DNA of 24,452 bases from an uncultured Oscillospiraceae bacterium (GCA_900756715.1 CAAELC010000037.1:1-24452); one strand, 5' to 3'; positions 7,098 through 14,961 are shown, numbered from the stretch's first letter. A program made the numbers and translations. Notes: a model not told the origin generated them from the letters alone.

Positions 7098-9190
7098 ACT
7101 CTTACCTCCTGATGATGCTTACCCGTCAGGTGATGCATACCCCGGGTGGTTTTGCAAATAAGTCCGTCGCAGAGAATCAGCAATGCCGGAAGCACCAGCA
7201 GCACCAGCAGCACGCTGATAATGGCGCCTCGCGCCATCAGCATACACATGGACCCCACAATGTCAATGTTGGAGTACAGCGCCACGCCGAAGGTGGCGGC
7301 GAACAGTCCCATGCCGCTGACAATAATGGAAGGGGCGGAGGTGCGCAGCGCGGTAAACACGGCTGTCTTTCGTTCCTCTCCCGCCAGACGCTCGGCCTTA
7401 TAACGGGTGGTCATCAAAATGGCGTAGTCCACCGTGGCGCCCAACTGAATGGTACTGATGCAGATGGGGGCGATGAAGGGCAGCGACTGGCCCAGATAAT
7501 GGGGCAGCCCCAGATTGATGAAGATAGCCAGCTCAATAACAGCGATAAGGATAAAGGGCAAAGAGAAGCTCTTTTCCACCAGAGCGATGATAATGAAAAT
7601 AGCTACGATGGACACGGCATTGACCACCTTGAAGTCGTGGTCGGTGGTTTCAATCATATCCTTCATACAGGGGGCCTCGCCGATGAGCATGCCGCCCTGA
7701 TCGTATTTTTTCAGGATTGCATTCAGCTGGTCGATCTGTTCCCCTACCTCGTCAGAGGCAACCTTATATTCGGAGTTGATGAGCATCAGCTCCCAGTTGT
7801 CACTTTCCAGCATGGAGCGCACGGAATCAGGCAGAACCTCCTTGGGAATCATGGGCCCCATGACACTTTCAATGCCCAGCACATATTTCACGCCGTCCAC
7901 CTGCTCCATCTCGTCGAGCATATGGCGGACGCTGCTGTCAGGCAGACCTGCATCCAGAAGCAGCATGTGGGTAGAGGCAATGTCAAACTCCTCAGACAGC
8001 TTCTTGTTGGCGATAACATACTCCATGTCCTCCGGCAGACACTGCCCCATGTCGTAGTAGACCTCACTGTTTGTCTTGCTGTAAGCGTAGTAAGACGGAG
8101 CAATCAGCAGGGCGAAAATCACCAAAAATACAGGGAATGCCTTGCACACGCCCTTGGAAAAGCCGCCCATATCCGGAATCAGAGAGCGGTGACGGGTTTT
8201 TTGCAGGGGCTTATCCAACACCAGAATCATGGACGGCAGGATGGTCACGCAGCCGATAACGCCCAGCAGCACGCCTTTGGCCATCACAATGCCCAAGTCG
8301 CGTCCCAGCGTGAAGGACATGAAGCACAGCGCGATGAAGCCGGCGATGGTGGTGATGGAACTGCCGATGACGGAGGTGAAGGTGTTGTGAATGGCAACCG
8401 CCATAGCCTCCTTATGGTCGCTTTGCAGCGTAAGCTGTTCATTGTAGCTGTGCCACAGGAAAATGGAGTAGTCCATGGTCACAGCCAACTGCAGCACGGC
8501 AGACAGCGCCTTGGTGATGTAGGAAATCTCGCCCAGAAAAACATTGCTGCCCAGATTATACACAATGGCCATGCCGATGCTGGCCAGAAATACAAAGGGA
8601 ACCAGCCAGCCATCCAGCAGCAGCATCATGGCTGCACAGGCACAGGCTACAGCCAACGCCACATAAATGGGCTCCTCCTGCTCGCACAGGTCCTTCAGGT
8701 CGGTGACCAGAGCGGACATGCCGGAAACAAAGCACTGTTTGCCGGCAATGGAGCGAATCTCCCGGATGGTGTCCATGGTTACATCTTCGCTGGTAGCTGA
8801 GTCAAAAAACACGGCCAGCATGGTGGCATCGCCTGTGTTGAATTCGTTGTACAGCTTATCCGGCAGCACCTCCATGGGGATGGAAACATCCGCCGCGGAA
8901 TCGTACCACAGCACGCTTTCCACATGCTCTACCTGTTCCAGCTTCGCTTTCAGCTGTGCAACATCTTTAACAGGCATGTTTTCCACCACAATAAAGGAAA
9001 ACGCACCCTTGCCGAAGTCCTCCTTCAGCGTTTCCTGCCCGATGACTGTATCCATGTCTGCCGGCAGGTAATCCAGCATATCGTAGTTGATCCGGGTGCC
9101 CAGCATTCCAAACACCGAGGGCACCAGCAGAATCAGTGCGACAATCAGGATCAGCACGCGGTTTTTAACCACCGCTTTTGAGAGTCCCAT
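7094..9190 (-). CDS. MMPL/RND superfamily transporter
   Basis: The 698-residue product has two homologous halves, each with one membrane helix, a large extracytoplasmic loop (about 32-172 and 371-520) and a cluster of further helices, giving about 12 helices as in MmpL/HpnN-type exporters. The Asp-Tyr pair typical of the proton relay is present in both halves: Asp240-Tyr241 in VTMDYSIFLWHSY and Asp588-Tyr589 in GATVDYAILMTTRY. Such proteins export lipids, drugs or other hydrophobic compounds with the proton gradient; the substrate here is unknown. The ATG follows AAAGGA and lies 3 nt after the DUF308 gene, while the stop overlaps the next gene. A TetR gene lies upstream. Confidence 0.9.
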   Translation of the reverse strand: MGLSKAVVKNRVLILIVALILLVPSVFGMLGTRINYDMLDYLPADMDTVIGQETLKEDFGKGAFSFIVVENMPVKDVAQLKAKLEQVEHVESVLWYDSAADVSIPMEVLPDKLYNEFNTGDATMLAVFFDSATSEDVTMDTIREIRSIAGKQCFVSGMSALVTDLKDLCEQEEPIYVALAVACACAAMMLLLDGWLVPFVFLASIGMAIVYNLGSNVFLGEISYITKALSAVLQLAVTMDYSIFLWHSYNEQLTLQSDHKEAMAVAIHNTFTSVIGSSITTIAGFIALCFMSFTLGRDLGIVMAKGVLLGVIGCVTILPSMILVLDKPLQKTRHRSLIPDMGGFSKGVCKAFPVFLVIFALLIAPSYYAYSKTNSEVYYDMGQCLPEDMEYVIANKKLSEEFDIASTHMLLLDAGLPDSSVRHMLDEMEQVDGVKYVLGIESVMGPMIPKEVLPDSVRSMLESDNWELMLINSEYKVASDEVGEQIDQLNAILKKYDQGGMLIGEAPCMKDMIETTDHDFKVVNAVSIVAIFIIIALVEKSFSLPFILIAVIELAIFINLGLPHYLGQSLPFIAPICISTIQLGATVDYAILMTTRYKAERLAGEERKTAVFTALRTSAPSIIVSGMGLFAATFGVALYSNIDIVGSMCMLMARGAIISVLLVLLVLPALLILCDGLICKTTRGMHHLTGKHHQEVRV

Positions 9191-9193
9191 GTT

Positions 9194-9793
9194 TCAACTG
9201 TCCTTTCTTACTTCAAATTCATCCGTTTCGATCACATCCGGCTGTTGGTGGCGGATAATCTTCACCGTCAGCAATGCAACGATCAGATTCAGCAGCCCGT
9301 CTACCAGCAGCGATGCCCCCAGCAGCATGGTCAATGCCTCTGCACCATCGCCGGGGCGCAGCACCAGCAGCACACCCAGAACACCTGTAACCACTGCGGC
9401 CAACAGAATTGCCCACCAGCGGTCAATACCGAAGCTCCGTCCGTCCAATGCAATCTGCACCTTGAACAAGCCATCAGACAGAACCAGGATGCCGTACATC
9501 AGACACAGAAAGCTGATTGTTTCGCTGGGATGGACCAGGGTGCTGATGCCAAGTGCCATCAGCAATATGCCGAAGGCCAGGTCATACTGAAATGCCAGCC
9601 GGAATAGATCCCGGGACAGGTAGCCTGTCAGCTTGATGGCGCCGAAGACCAGCATGCCAATTCCCAGCAGCCGACCAATCACCCGCACTGATACGCCGGG
9701 GCGAAGCAGCAGCGCAGCTCCCAGCACACAGAATAACAGCGACATGATGATATATCCGCACTTTGCCGCCTTCATGGGTCCAACAGAGCGCAT
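9194..9793 (-). CDS. DUF308/HdeD-like multi-pass membrane protein
   Basis: The 199-residue product is almost wholly hydrophobic, with about six membrane helices in three repeated pairs. It resembles the HdeD/DUF308 family: short loops with R-x-G or LRPG turns (LLRPGVSVRVIG, VLRPGDGAE) and a STLVHPSE loop. The ATG at 9793 follows AGGAGGT with an 8-nt gap; an in-frame ATG at 9955 would add a soluble leader encoded partly across a terminator and is rejected. The gene is 3 nt upstream of the MMPL gene, so it is the first gene of a three-gene export operon. HdeD is linked to acid resistance in enterobacteria, but that role should not be carried over here. Confidence 0.85.
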   Translation of the reverse strand: MRSVGPMKAAKCGYIIMSLLFCVLGAALLLRPGVSVRVIGRLLGIGMLVFGAIKLTGYLSRDLFRLAFQYDLAFGILLMALGISTLVHPSETISFLCLMYGILVLSDGLFKVQIALDGRSFGIDRWWAILLAAVVTGVLGVLLVLRPGDGAEALTMLLGASLLVDGLLNLIVALLTVKIIRHQQPDVIETDEFEVRKDS

Positions 9794-9821
9794 GACAAGC
9801 ACCTCCTTTTTTGATGATGTG

Positions 9822-9850
9822 AGTATATCGCATATTTCTCGGGGGCGAAA
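9822..9850 (-). promoter_or_regulatory. Possible promoter of the DUF308-MMPL-YhgE operon
   Basis: On the minus strand a good TATACT (9822-9827) lies 28 nt upstream of the DUF308 start codon, with a poor -35 (TTTCGC, 9845-9850) at 17 nt. The weak -35 is what a regulated promoter might show. Placed downstream of the tetR terminator. Confidence 0.4.
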
Positions 9851-9854
9851 TGGA

Positions 9855-9889
9855 CAAAAAAAGGCCGGGTGTCTGAAAGTCAGACACCC
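9855..9889 (-). terminator. Terminator after tetR (or operator palindrome)
   Basis: GGGTGTCTGA-AAG-TCAGACACCC (9867-9889) is a perfect 10-bp inverted repeat. Read on the minus strand it is followed by GGCC and seven T residues, as for a terminator of tetR. The four-base gap before the T-run is not ideal, and the palindrome could also be a TetR-family operator next to the export operon promoter. Confidence 0.6.
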
Positions 9890-9932
9890 CGTATGTAACT
9901 GCCCATTTTTTAGGCATATGAAGGCTGTTTGC

Positions 9933-10505
9933 CTAAATACTGTGTTCGCTCTCACCGCGGCAACGCTTCAGCAGCAGCTCCGGCAGACCCTGACACAGGC
10001 GCATCATCCGCTGCAATTCCTGATACCGTTCCTCCTGCATGCCGTCACTGATCCAGTCAATACACATGCCGAACAGCTGGCATTTCAAAAAACGGATCAG
10101 GGCCTGCCGGTCATCGGGCTCCATCTGGTGTTCCGGAAAAGCGGTGCCGATGTAGCTGGTCACCGCGTATTCGCACAGCTTCATGGCCCCGCTTTCAAAC
10201 AGGTCCCGGCTGACGGAATGGTATATGTGCATCACAGCGTTGCGGTTTTTTTCGGCAAAGCGGAAGGCCACCTCGAAACACTCGTCCAGAGAGGAGATGG
10301 AGGGATACTCCTCAATCAGCCGATCGGTGTTGGTGGTAATAATCTCCTCCAGCAAAGAGGGAATGTCCTGAAAGTGATAGTAAAAGGAGTTGCGGTTGAT
10401 TCCGCATTCCTCTACAATATCCCGCACGCTGATTTTATTCAGCGGTTTGCTGTTCAGCAGCTTCATAAAAGCTGCCTCAATGGCCTGTCTGGTAAAATTG
10501 GCCAT
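9933..10505 (-). CDS. TetR/AcrR family transcriptional regulator
   Basis: The 190-residue product has a TetR-type N-terminal DNA-binding domain (about 1-50). It shows TRQAIEAAFMKLLNSKPLNKISVRDIVEECGI-type helices and the diagnostic NRNSFYYHFQDIPSLL recognition segment, followed by an all-helical ligand-binding and dimer domain. The ATG at 10505 follows AGGAGG; an in-frame start at 10607 lies across the promoter and is rejected. It is upstream of, and on the same strand as, the DUF308-MMPL-YhgE operon, so it probably controls that operon. The inducer is unknown. The gene is transcribed divergently from the HAD phosphatase gene, from its own strong promoter. Confidence 0.93.
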   Translation of the reverse strand: MANFTRQAIEAAFMKLLNSKPLNKISVRDIVEECGINRNSFYYHFQDIPSLLEEIITTNTDRLIEEYPSISSLDECFEVAFRFAEKNRNAVMHIYHSVSRDLFESGAMKLCEYAVTSYIGTAFPEHQMEPDDRQALIRFLKCQLFGMCIDWISDGMQEERYQELQRMMRLCQGLPELLLKRCRGESEHSI

Positions 10506-10545
10506 AGCCGCCTCCTTTCCTGCGCTTTCTCTCCCGTAGGGAAGC

Positions 10546-10574
10546 ATTATAGCAGATTTTTCCCCTTCTGGCAA
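10546..10574 (-). promoter_or_regulatory. tetR promoter
   Basis: On the minus strand: TTGCCA (10569-10574), 17-nt spacer and consensus TATAAT (10546-10551) with TGC before it. This is one of the best promoters in the window. Confidence 0.8.
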
Positions 10575-10627
10575 CCGAAGACCGTGTAAAAAGGTCGATA
10601 AAAACAAAGTGCCTGCCGGAAGAAATC

Positions 10628-10655
10628 TTGCAAAGTTCCGGAAAAGGTGTATACT
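10628..10655 (+). promoter_or_regulatory. Promoter of the HAD phosphatase gene
   Basis: TTGCAA (10628-10633), 16-nt spacer, TATACT (10650-10655). It lies 41 nt before the start codon and diverges from the tetR promoter. Confidence 0.75.
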
Positions 10656-10695
10656 AATAGTCTCGATGAATATTTATCACAGGGAGTGACTTGCA

Positions 10696-11343
10696 ATGCC
10701 AATCGAAACCGTTTTGTTTGACATGGATGGGACGATTCTGTCCACCATGGAAGACCTGTATGACACCATCAATTATTCGCTGGAGCATTTCGGCTTCCGC
10801 CGCCGCACGGCGGAGGAGGTGCGCCAGTTTGTGGGCTCCGGCGCGGACGAGCTGGTGCGCCGGGCGCTGGCCGATCAGAATGCCACACCGGAGCAGGTGG
10901 CAGAGGTGGCCCATTTTTTCCGTGGCTGGTATGAAAGCCATAACTGCAATAAAACACGCCCCTATCCGGGCATTCCGGAGTTGCTGGAGCAGCTGAAGAG
11001 GGTGGGAATCAAGGCGGCAGTGGTATCCAATAAACCGGATGTAATTACACGGGCGCTGGCGGAACTCTTTTTCCCGGGCCTGCCGGCCTACGGTCAGGTC
11101 AGCGATCTGCCGGCAAAGCCAGCCCCTGATCTGGTGTATCGGGCGCTGCGGGAGATGGATATGCCCCGGGAGACCGCCGTGTATGTGGGTGACAGCGAGG
11201 TGGATGTGCAGACTGCCCGGAACGCGGGTATGCCCCTGTGCGCCGTTTGCTGGGGTTTCCGTACCCGGGAGGAGCTGGTGGCTGCCGGTGCAGAGTGTAT
11301 CTCGGCCGATGCCGGGGAACTTGCGAAAAATTTGGGCTTGTAA
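10696..11343 (+). CDS. HAD-superfamily phosphatase, phosphoglycolate phosphatase-like
   Basis: The 215-residue product has all four HAD motifs. These are the nucleophile Asp9 and acid Asp11 in FDMDGT, Ser111 in VVSNKPD, Lys141 in LPAKPAPD, and Asp166/Asp170 in VGDSEVD. The segment between motif I and II is an alpha-helical type-1 cap (about 15-85), as in Gph and PpaX proteins. It probably removes phosphate from a small phosphometabolite such as phosphoglycolate, but substrate specificity cannot be read from sequence and pyrophosphatase (PpaX-like) activity is an alternative. A GGGAG site precedes the ATG. The thrS T-box promoter begins 4 nt after its stop codon, so the two genes are separately transcribed. 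Confidence 0.9.
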   Translation: MPIETVLFDMDGTILSTMEDLYDTINYSLEHFGFRRRTAEEVRQFVGSGADELVRRALADQNATPEQVAEVAHFFRGWYESHNCNKTRPYPGIPELLEQLKRVGIKAAVVSNKPDVITRALAELFFPGLPAYGQVSDLPAKPAPDLVYRALREMDMPRETAVYVGDSEVDVQTARNAGMPLCAVCWGFRTREELVAAGAECISADAGELAKNLGL

Positions 11344-11346
11344 GTG

Positions 11347-11375
11347 TTGACAAATGGGGCAAACAGTGTTATATT
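11347..11375 (+). promoter_or_regulatory. Promoter of the thrS T-box leader
   Basis: Consensus TTGACA (11347-11352), exact 17-nt spacer, TATATT (11370-11375). It is the strongest-looking promoter in the window, as expected for a gene controlled by downstream termination. Confidence 0.88.
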
Positions 11376-11381
11376 TGCCTC

Positions 11382-11645
11382 GAATCCAGAAAAACGCATT
11401 GACGAGGAAGCCGCCTGTGGCAGGCAGCAGAGAGGGACTCACCTGGTGAAAGAGCCCCGGCCGAAAGCAGAACGGTACCGCCTCTGAGCAGCCCACCCAA
11501 CGGCCACTGGCCCAGTAGGCTGGGACGGGATCTCCCGTTACAGAGAAACACGAGCGACGGGCGGCAGGACTGTCCGTAAGCAGGGTGGAACCGTGGAGTA
11601 AAGCAATTTACCTCACCCCTGATCTCTCAGGGGTGAGGTTTTTTA
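11382..11645 (+). promoter_or_regulatory. T-box riboswitch leader, threonine-specific
   Basis: The 300-nt region between the HAD gene and thrS is a T-box leader that reads tRNA charging. The conserved T-box AGGGTGGAACCGTGG is at 11582-11596. Within it TGGA (11586-11589) would pair with the 3' end of uncharged tRNA, its A matching a U discriminator. Stem I shows the AGAGAG distal element near 11427 and GGTGAAAGAG near 11445. The likely specifier is ACC (Thr) at 11477-11479 in AACGGTACCGCC, followed by a purine. Stem III is ACGGGA-TC-TCCCGT (11525-11538). The leader ends in a terminator. Uncharged tRNA-Thr should favour the antiterminator and thrS expression. Confidence 0.93.
11610..11644 (+). 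terminator. T-box regulated terminator of thrS
   Basis: ACCTCACCCCTGA (11610-11622) and TCAGGGGTGAGGT (11627-11639) form a perfect 13-bp stem with a TCTC loop and a five-T run. It competes with the antiterminator formed with the T-box. Confidence 0.92.
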
Positions 11646-11677
11646 TACTTGCCCCCAAATCAAAAGGAGGAACTAAC

Positions 11678-13471
11678 ATGAGCGAAGAAAACATCTATAC
11701 CTTTGAAAACAAGGAATACCGCAAGACCTATTGGCACACCTGCTCCCATGTGCTGGCGCAGGCGGTCAAGCGTCTGTACCCCGAGGTGAAGCTGGCCATC
11801 GGCCCGTCTATCGACAATGGCTTCTACTATGATTTTGATGCACCCTTTGCCTTCACGCCGGAGCATCTGGCTGCGCTGGAGGCAGAAATGCGCAAAATCT
11901 GCAAGGAAAAGCTGAAGCTGGAGCGGTTTGAACTGCCCCGTGAGGAGGCGATTGCCTTCATGAAGGAAAAGGACGAGCCTTATAAGGTGGAACTGATTGA
12001 AGATCTGCCCGCTGATGCCCATATTTCGTTCTATAAGCAGGGCGAATTTACCGACCTGTGCGCCGGCCCCCATCTGGACTCCACCGGCCGCATCAAGGGC
12101 AACGCCATCAAGCTAACCCAGTGCTGCGGCGCCTATTGGCGGGGCGATTCCAAGCGGAAGATGCTCCAGCGTATCTATGCCGTGGCCTTCCCCAAGAAGG
12201 AGGAACTGGACGCCTATCTGGCCCAGCAGGCCGAGGCGCTCAAGCGCGACCACAACAAGGTGGGCCGGGAGCTGGAGTATTTCACCACTGTTGATTATGT
12301 GGGTCAGGGCCTGCCCATTTTGCTGCCCAAGGGTACCCGTGCTATCCAGCAGATGCAGCGCTGGGTAGAGGATACCGAGGACCAGTGGGGCTATGTCCGC
12401 ACCAAGACACCCCTGATGGCCAAGCGCGATCTATACCGCATTTCCGGCCACTGGGATCATTATCTGGACGGTATGTTCATCATTGGCGATCCCCATGATG
12501 AGAGCGCCGAATGCTTCGCGCTGCGGCCCATGACCTGCCCCTTCCAGTATCAGGTGTATCTGAACCGCCAGCGCTCCTACCGTGAGCTGCCTATGCGTCT
12601 GGGCGAGACTTCCACCCTGTTCCGCAACGAGGATTCCGGAGAGATGCATGGCCTTATCCGTGTGCGCCAGTTCACGATTTCCGAGGGCCATCTGGTGCTG
12701 CGCCCCGACCAGCTGGAGGAGGAGTTCCGCCGCTGCTTCGAGTTGAGCAAGTACATGCTCAGCACAGTGGGCATGTGGGATAAGTGCACCTTCCGGTTCT
12801 CCCAGTGGGATCCGGCTAATCCCAACAACAAGTACGAGGGCACGGCGGAGCAGTGGAATGAGTCCCAACGCGTTATGGGCAAGATTCTGGACCATCTGGG
12901 CATCCAGTATGAAGTGGGCATTGATGAGGCGGCCTTCTATGGCCCCAAGCTGGACATTCAGTACAAGAATGTATTCGGCAAGGAGGACACACTGGTCACC
13001 ATTCAGGTGGATATGCTGCTGGCCGAGAAGTTCGGTATGTATTATATCGACGAAAACGGCGAAAAGAAGCTGCCCTATATCATTCACCGTACCTCTCTGG
13101 GCTGCTATGAGCGGACGCTGGCGTATCTGCTGGAGGAGTTTGCCGGTGCACTGCCCGCTTGGCTGATGGATGAGCAGGTGCGTGTGCTGCCTATCACAGA
13201 CCGTGCCGCCGATTATGCCAAAGAAACCTGCGAGCTGCTGCAAAGAAGCGGCTGCCGGGCGAAGGTGGATTACCGCAACGAAAAAATCGGCAAGAAGATT
13301 CGCGACGCGCAGATGGAGAAGATTCCCTACATGCTCATCGTGGGCGACAAGGAAGTGGAGTGCGGTCTGGTGAATGTCCGCCACCGCGCTGAGGGCGATC
13401 TGGGGAACATGACCCGGGAGGACTTTGCCGCCATGCTGCGCAAGGAGATTGACGAGAAGACCATCCGCTGA
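11678..13471 (+). CDS. thrS: Threonyl-tRNA synthetase, form lacking the TGS domain
   Basis: It attaches threonine to tRNA-Thr. The ATG at 11678 follows AAAGGAGG (11663-11670); the open frame extends upstream only through the T-box terminator and is not coding. The 597-residue product begins almost directly at the editing domain, so the usual 60-residue N-terminal TGS domain is absent. Editing residues remain: His20 and His24 in YWHTCSHVLAQ, Cys128 and His132 in LCAGPH. The class II core follows: Zn ligand Cys287 in RPMTCPFQ (many ThrRS have CPGH here), a second candidate ligand His338 in ISEGH, motif 2 around FRNEDSGEMHGL and motif 3 near IHRTSLGCYERTLAYLLEE. The C-terminal anticodon-binding domain is about 490-597. 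It is controlled by the upstream threonine T-box. Confidence 0.96.
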   Translation: MSEENIYTFENKEYRKTYWHTCSHVLAQAVKRLYPEVKLAIGPSIDNGFYYDFDAPFAFTPEHLAALEAEMRKICKEKLKLERFELPREEAIAFMKEKDEPYKVELIEDLPADAHISFYKQGEFTDLCAGPHLDSTGRIKGNAIKLTQCCGAYWRGDSKRKMLQRIYAVAFPKKEELDAYLAQQAEALKRDHNKVGRELEYFTTVDYVGQGLPILLPKGTRAIQQMQRWVEDTEDQWGYVRTKTPLMAKRDLYRISGHWDHYLDGMFIIGDPHDESAECFALRPMTCPFQYQVYLNRQRSYRELPMRLGETSTLFRNEDSGEMHGLIRVRQFTISEGHLVLRPDQLEEEFRRCFELSKYMLSTVGMWDKCTFRFSQWDPANPNNKYEGTAEQWNESQRVMGKILDHLGIQYEVGIDEAAFYGPKLDIQYKNVFGKEDTLVTIQVDMLLAEKFGMYYIDENGEKKLPYIIHRTSLGCYERTLAYLLEEFAGALPAWLMDEQVRVLPITDRAADYAKETCELLQRSGCRAKVDYRNEKIGKKIRDAQMEKIPYMLIVGDKEVECGLVNVRHRAEGDLGNMTREDFAAMLRKEIDEKTIR

Positions 13472-13487
13472 TGCGGCGGCTGTGAGC

Positions 13488-13522
13488 AAAAAAACTCCCC
13501 GGGAGGGTATCATCTCCCGGGG
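13488..13522 (-). terminator. Terminator of the M20 amidase gene
   Basis: CCCCGGGAG (13497-13505) and CTCCCGGGG (13514-13522) form a perfect 9-bp stem. Read on the minus strand it is followed by AG and seven T residues. It thus serves the leftward gene that ends at 13576. Confidence 0.8.
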
Positions 13523-13526
13523 AAAT

Positions 13527-13563
13527 AACAGGCGGGAGGGATTTTTAATCCCTCCCGCCTGTT
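13527..13563. terminator. Second hairpin between convergent thrS and the M20 gene
   Basis: A perfect 16-bp inverted repeat: arms 13527-13542 (AACAGGCGGGAGGGAT) and 13548-13563, loop TTTTA. Short T-rich stretches follow in both directions but there is no long T-run. It is probably a bidirectional terminator or a barrier between the two transcripts. Confidence 0.7.
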
Positions 13564-13575
13564 GCGTTTCTGGGT

Positions 13576-14811
13576 TCAGGCATTGTCCAGATGCAGAAGC
13601 GCAGTATAGGCAACATTGCAGCAATCGGCAATGTCCTCCGTCCGGGTAAACTCCTCCGGGCAGTGGCTGCGGCCGCCCTTACTGCGGGCAAACAGCATGC
13701 CAACCTCCGTCACACCGGCAATGTACATGGAATCGTGGCCTGCACCACTGGGCAGCACCTTTTCGGGCAGCCCATTTTCGGCAAGGCTGGCTGTCAGCGC
13801 CTGAATGCCCCGCTCGGACAGGCGGACGGGGGAAATCTCCATCAGGGGCATACTCTGAACGGTGTAGCCTTCTTTTCCAAGCGTTTCCAGCAGAGCGTTC
13901 AGCTGCTCTGTAACAGCGTCAATGGATGCCTGACGAGAGGAGCGGCAATCCACAGTCATCTCCACCCGGCCCGGCACCACATTCAGTGTGCCCGGCTCAA
14001 CCTTCAAAGAGCCGCAGGTGGTCACGGTGCCATCGGCAAGGCCTTTGGCCGCATCGTCCACCAGACGCACAATCCGAGCCGCCGCTACCACCGCATCCAG
14101 CCGCAGATGCATGGGCGTGGTGCCGCCGTGGTCAGGCCGCCCGGTAATGGTGATTTTTCTGGTGCGGATGCCCACAATGGCCTCCACCACGCCCACGGAC
14201 AGCCCCTCGCTTTCCAGCACCGGACCCTGCTCAATGTGCGGCTCCAGGAAAAAAGCCCATTTGGAGGGATCTTTTTTAATCTGAGCCAGATTTTCCGGAT
14301 GAAGGCCATATTCCTGCATGGCCTGAAAGGCGGACACGCCTTCGGCGTTTTTCAGCTGGTGCAGTGTTTCCTGTTCCAGAATGCCCGCAAAGGCTTTGCC
14401 GCCCAAAATGCCGGAGCCAAAGGAGTTGCCCTCCTCCTCAGCGATGGCCACCACCTCAAAGGGATGGCGCAGAACGGTTCCGTTTTCCTGCAGCATGCGG
14501 GCCACCTCCAGTCCACATACCACGCCCATGGCTCCGTCAAACCGGCCGCCGCAGCGCACAGAATCCAGATGTGACCCCATGGCCAACGCACCGAGGCCCG
14601 GTTCGCTGCCTTCCTTCCGGCCCACCAGATTGCCCATGGCATCCAGTGATACGCATAGTCCCGCTGCCTCCATCTGACTGCGGACATACGCCTGTGCCGC
14701 CCGATACTGGGGCGTATAGGAAAATCGGGTTACACCCTGTTTGGGGGTGTCGTTGAAGGTGGACAGGGTTGCAATATCCTGCTGAATGCGGTCTGTGGCT
14801 GCCTTGCTCAT
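13576..14811 (-). CDS. M20-family Zn-dependent hydrolase (allantoate/N-carbamoyl amino acid amidohydrolase type)
   Basis: The 411-residue product matches the hydantoinase/carbamoylase branch of M20 metallopeptidases. Likely metal ligands are His81 in GSHLDSV, Asp92 in GGRFDGAMG (bridging), Glu126-Glu127 in AEEEGNSFGSG, His192 in EPHIEQGPVLE and His383 in SHCPEEF. The small dimerisation domain starts near 212, with GRPDHGGTTPM containing the conserved His228. Family members cleave N-carbamoyl amino acids, beta-ureidopropionate or allantoate, all ureido C-N bonds; the exact substrate cannot be told. No hydantoinase or purine catabolism gene neighbours it here. The ATG follows AAAGGAG. It has its own promoter and terminator. 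Confidence 0.92.
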   Translation of the reverse strand: MSKAATDRIQQDIATLSTFNDTPKQGVTRFSYTPQYRAAQAYVRSQMEAAGLCVSLDAMGNLVGRKEGSEPGLGALAMGSHLDSVRCGGRFDGAMGVVCGLEVARMLQENGTVLRHPFEVVAIAEEEGNSFGSGILGGKAFAGILEQETLHQLKNAEGVSAFQAMQEYGLHPENLAQIKKDPSKWAFFLEPHIEQGPVLESEGLSVGVVEAIVGIRTRKITITGRPDHGGTTPMHLRLDAVVAAARIVRLVDDAAKGLADGTVTTCGSLKVEPGTLNVVPGRVEMTVDCRSSRQASIDAVTEQLNALLETLGKEGYTVQSMPLMEISPVRLSERGIQALTASLAENGLPEKVLPSGAGHDSMYIAGVTEVGMLFARSKGGRSHCPEEFTRTEDIADCCNVAYTALLHLDNA

Positions 14812-14863
14812 GGTATGTATCTCCTTTTAATAGTTTAAATGAAAAGAGCGATGCGCTTTTACC

Positions 14864-14892
14864 ATTATACACCCTGCCCGGTCAAATAACAA
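14864..14892 (-). promoter_or_regulatory. Promoter of the M20 hydrolase gene
   Basis: On the minus strand: TTGTTA (14887-14892), 17-nt spacer, consensus TATAAT (14864-14869). It is back-to-back with the nitroreductase promoter. Confidence 0.72.
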
Positions 14893-14908
14893 CCTGTATT
14901 TTTCAGGT
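14892..14908. promoter_or_regulatory. Inverted repeat between divergent promoters
   Basis: ACCTG-TATTTTT-CAGGT (14892-14908) lies between the two -35 elements of the divergent M20 and nitroreductase promoters and touches both. It could bind one regulator acting on both genes. Confidence 0.4.
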
Positions 14909-14935
14909 GACAAACGGGAGCATTTGTGCTACAAT
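14907..14935 (+). promoter_or_regulatory. Nitroreductase promoter
   Basis: GTGACA (14907-14912), 17-nt spacer, TACAAT (14930-14935) preceded by TGC (extended -10). The start of transcription would be near 14942. Confidence 0.7.
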
Positions 14936-14949
14936 GAAACCATGCAATA

Positions 14950-14961
14950 ATTGTATACAAT
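14950..14961. promoter_or_regulatory. Perfect palindrome in the nitroreductase leader, candidate operator
   Basis: ATTGTATACAAT is a perfect 12-bp palindrome about 8-20 nt downstream of the predicted transcription start and 46 nt before the nitroreductase ATG. The position fits a repressor site. Confidence 0.45.

Noticed and set aside
7112..8800. A 562-codon open frame on the plus strand across the MMPL gene
   Set aside because: It is antisense to a protein with clear MMPL motifs, its His/Gln/Gly-rich translation matches no fold, and it arises from the GC-rich codon pattern of the real gene.
11585..11677. A 31-residue N-terminal extension of ThrRS
   Set aside because: The codons run through the T-box antiterminator and terminator, and the real ATG at 11678 has a perfect ribosome binding site.
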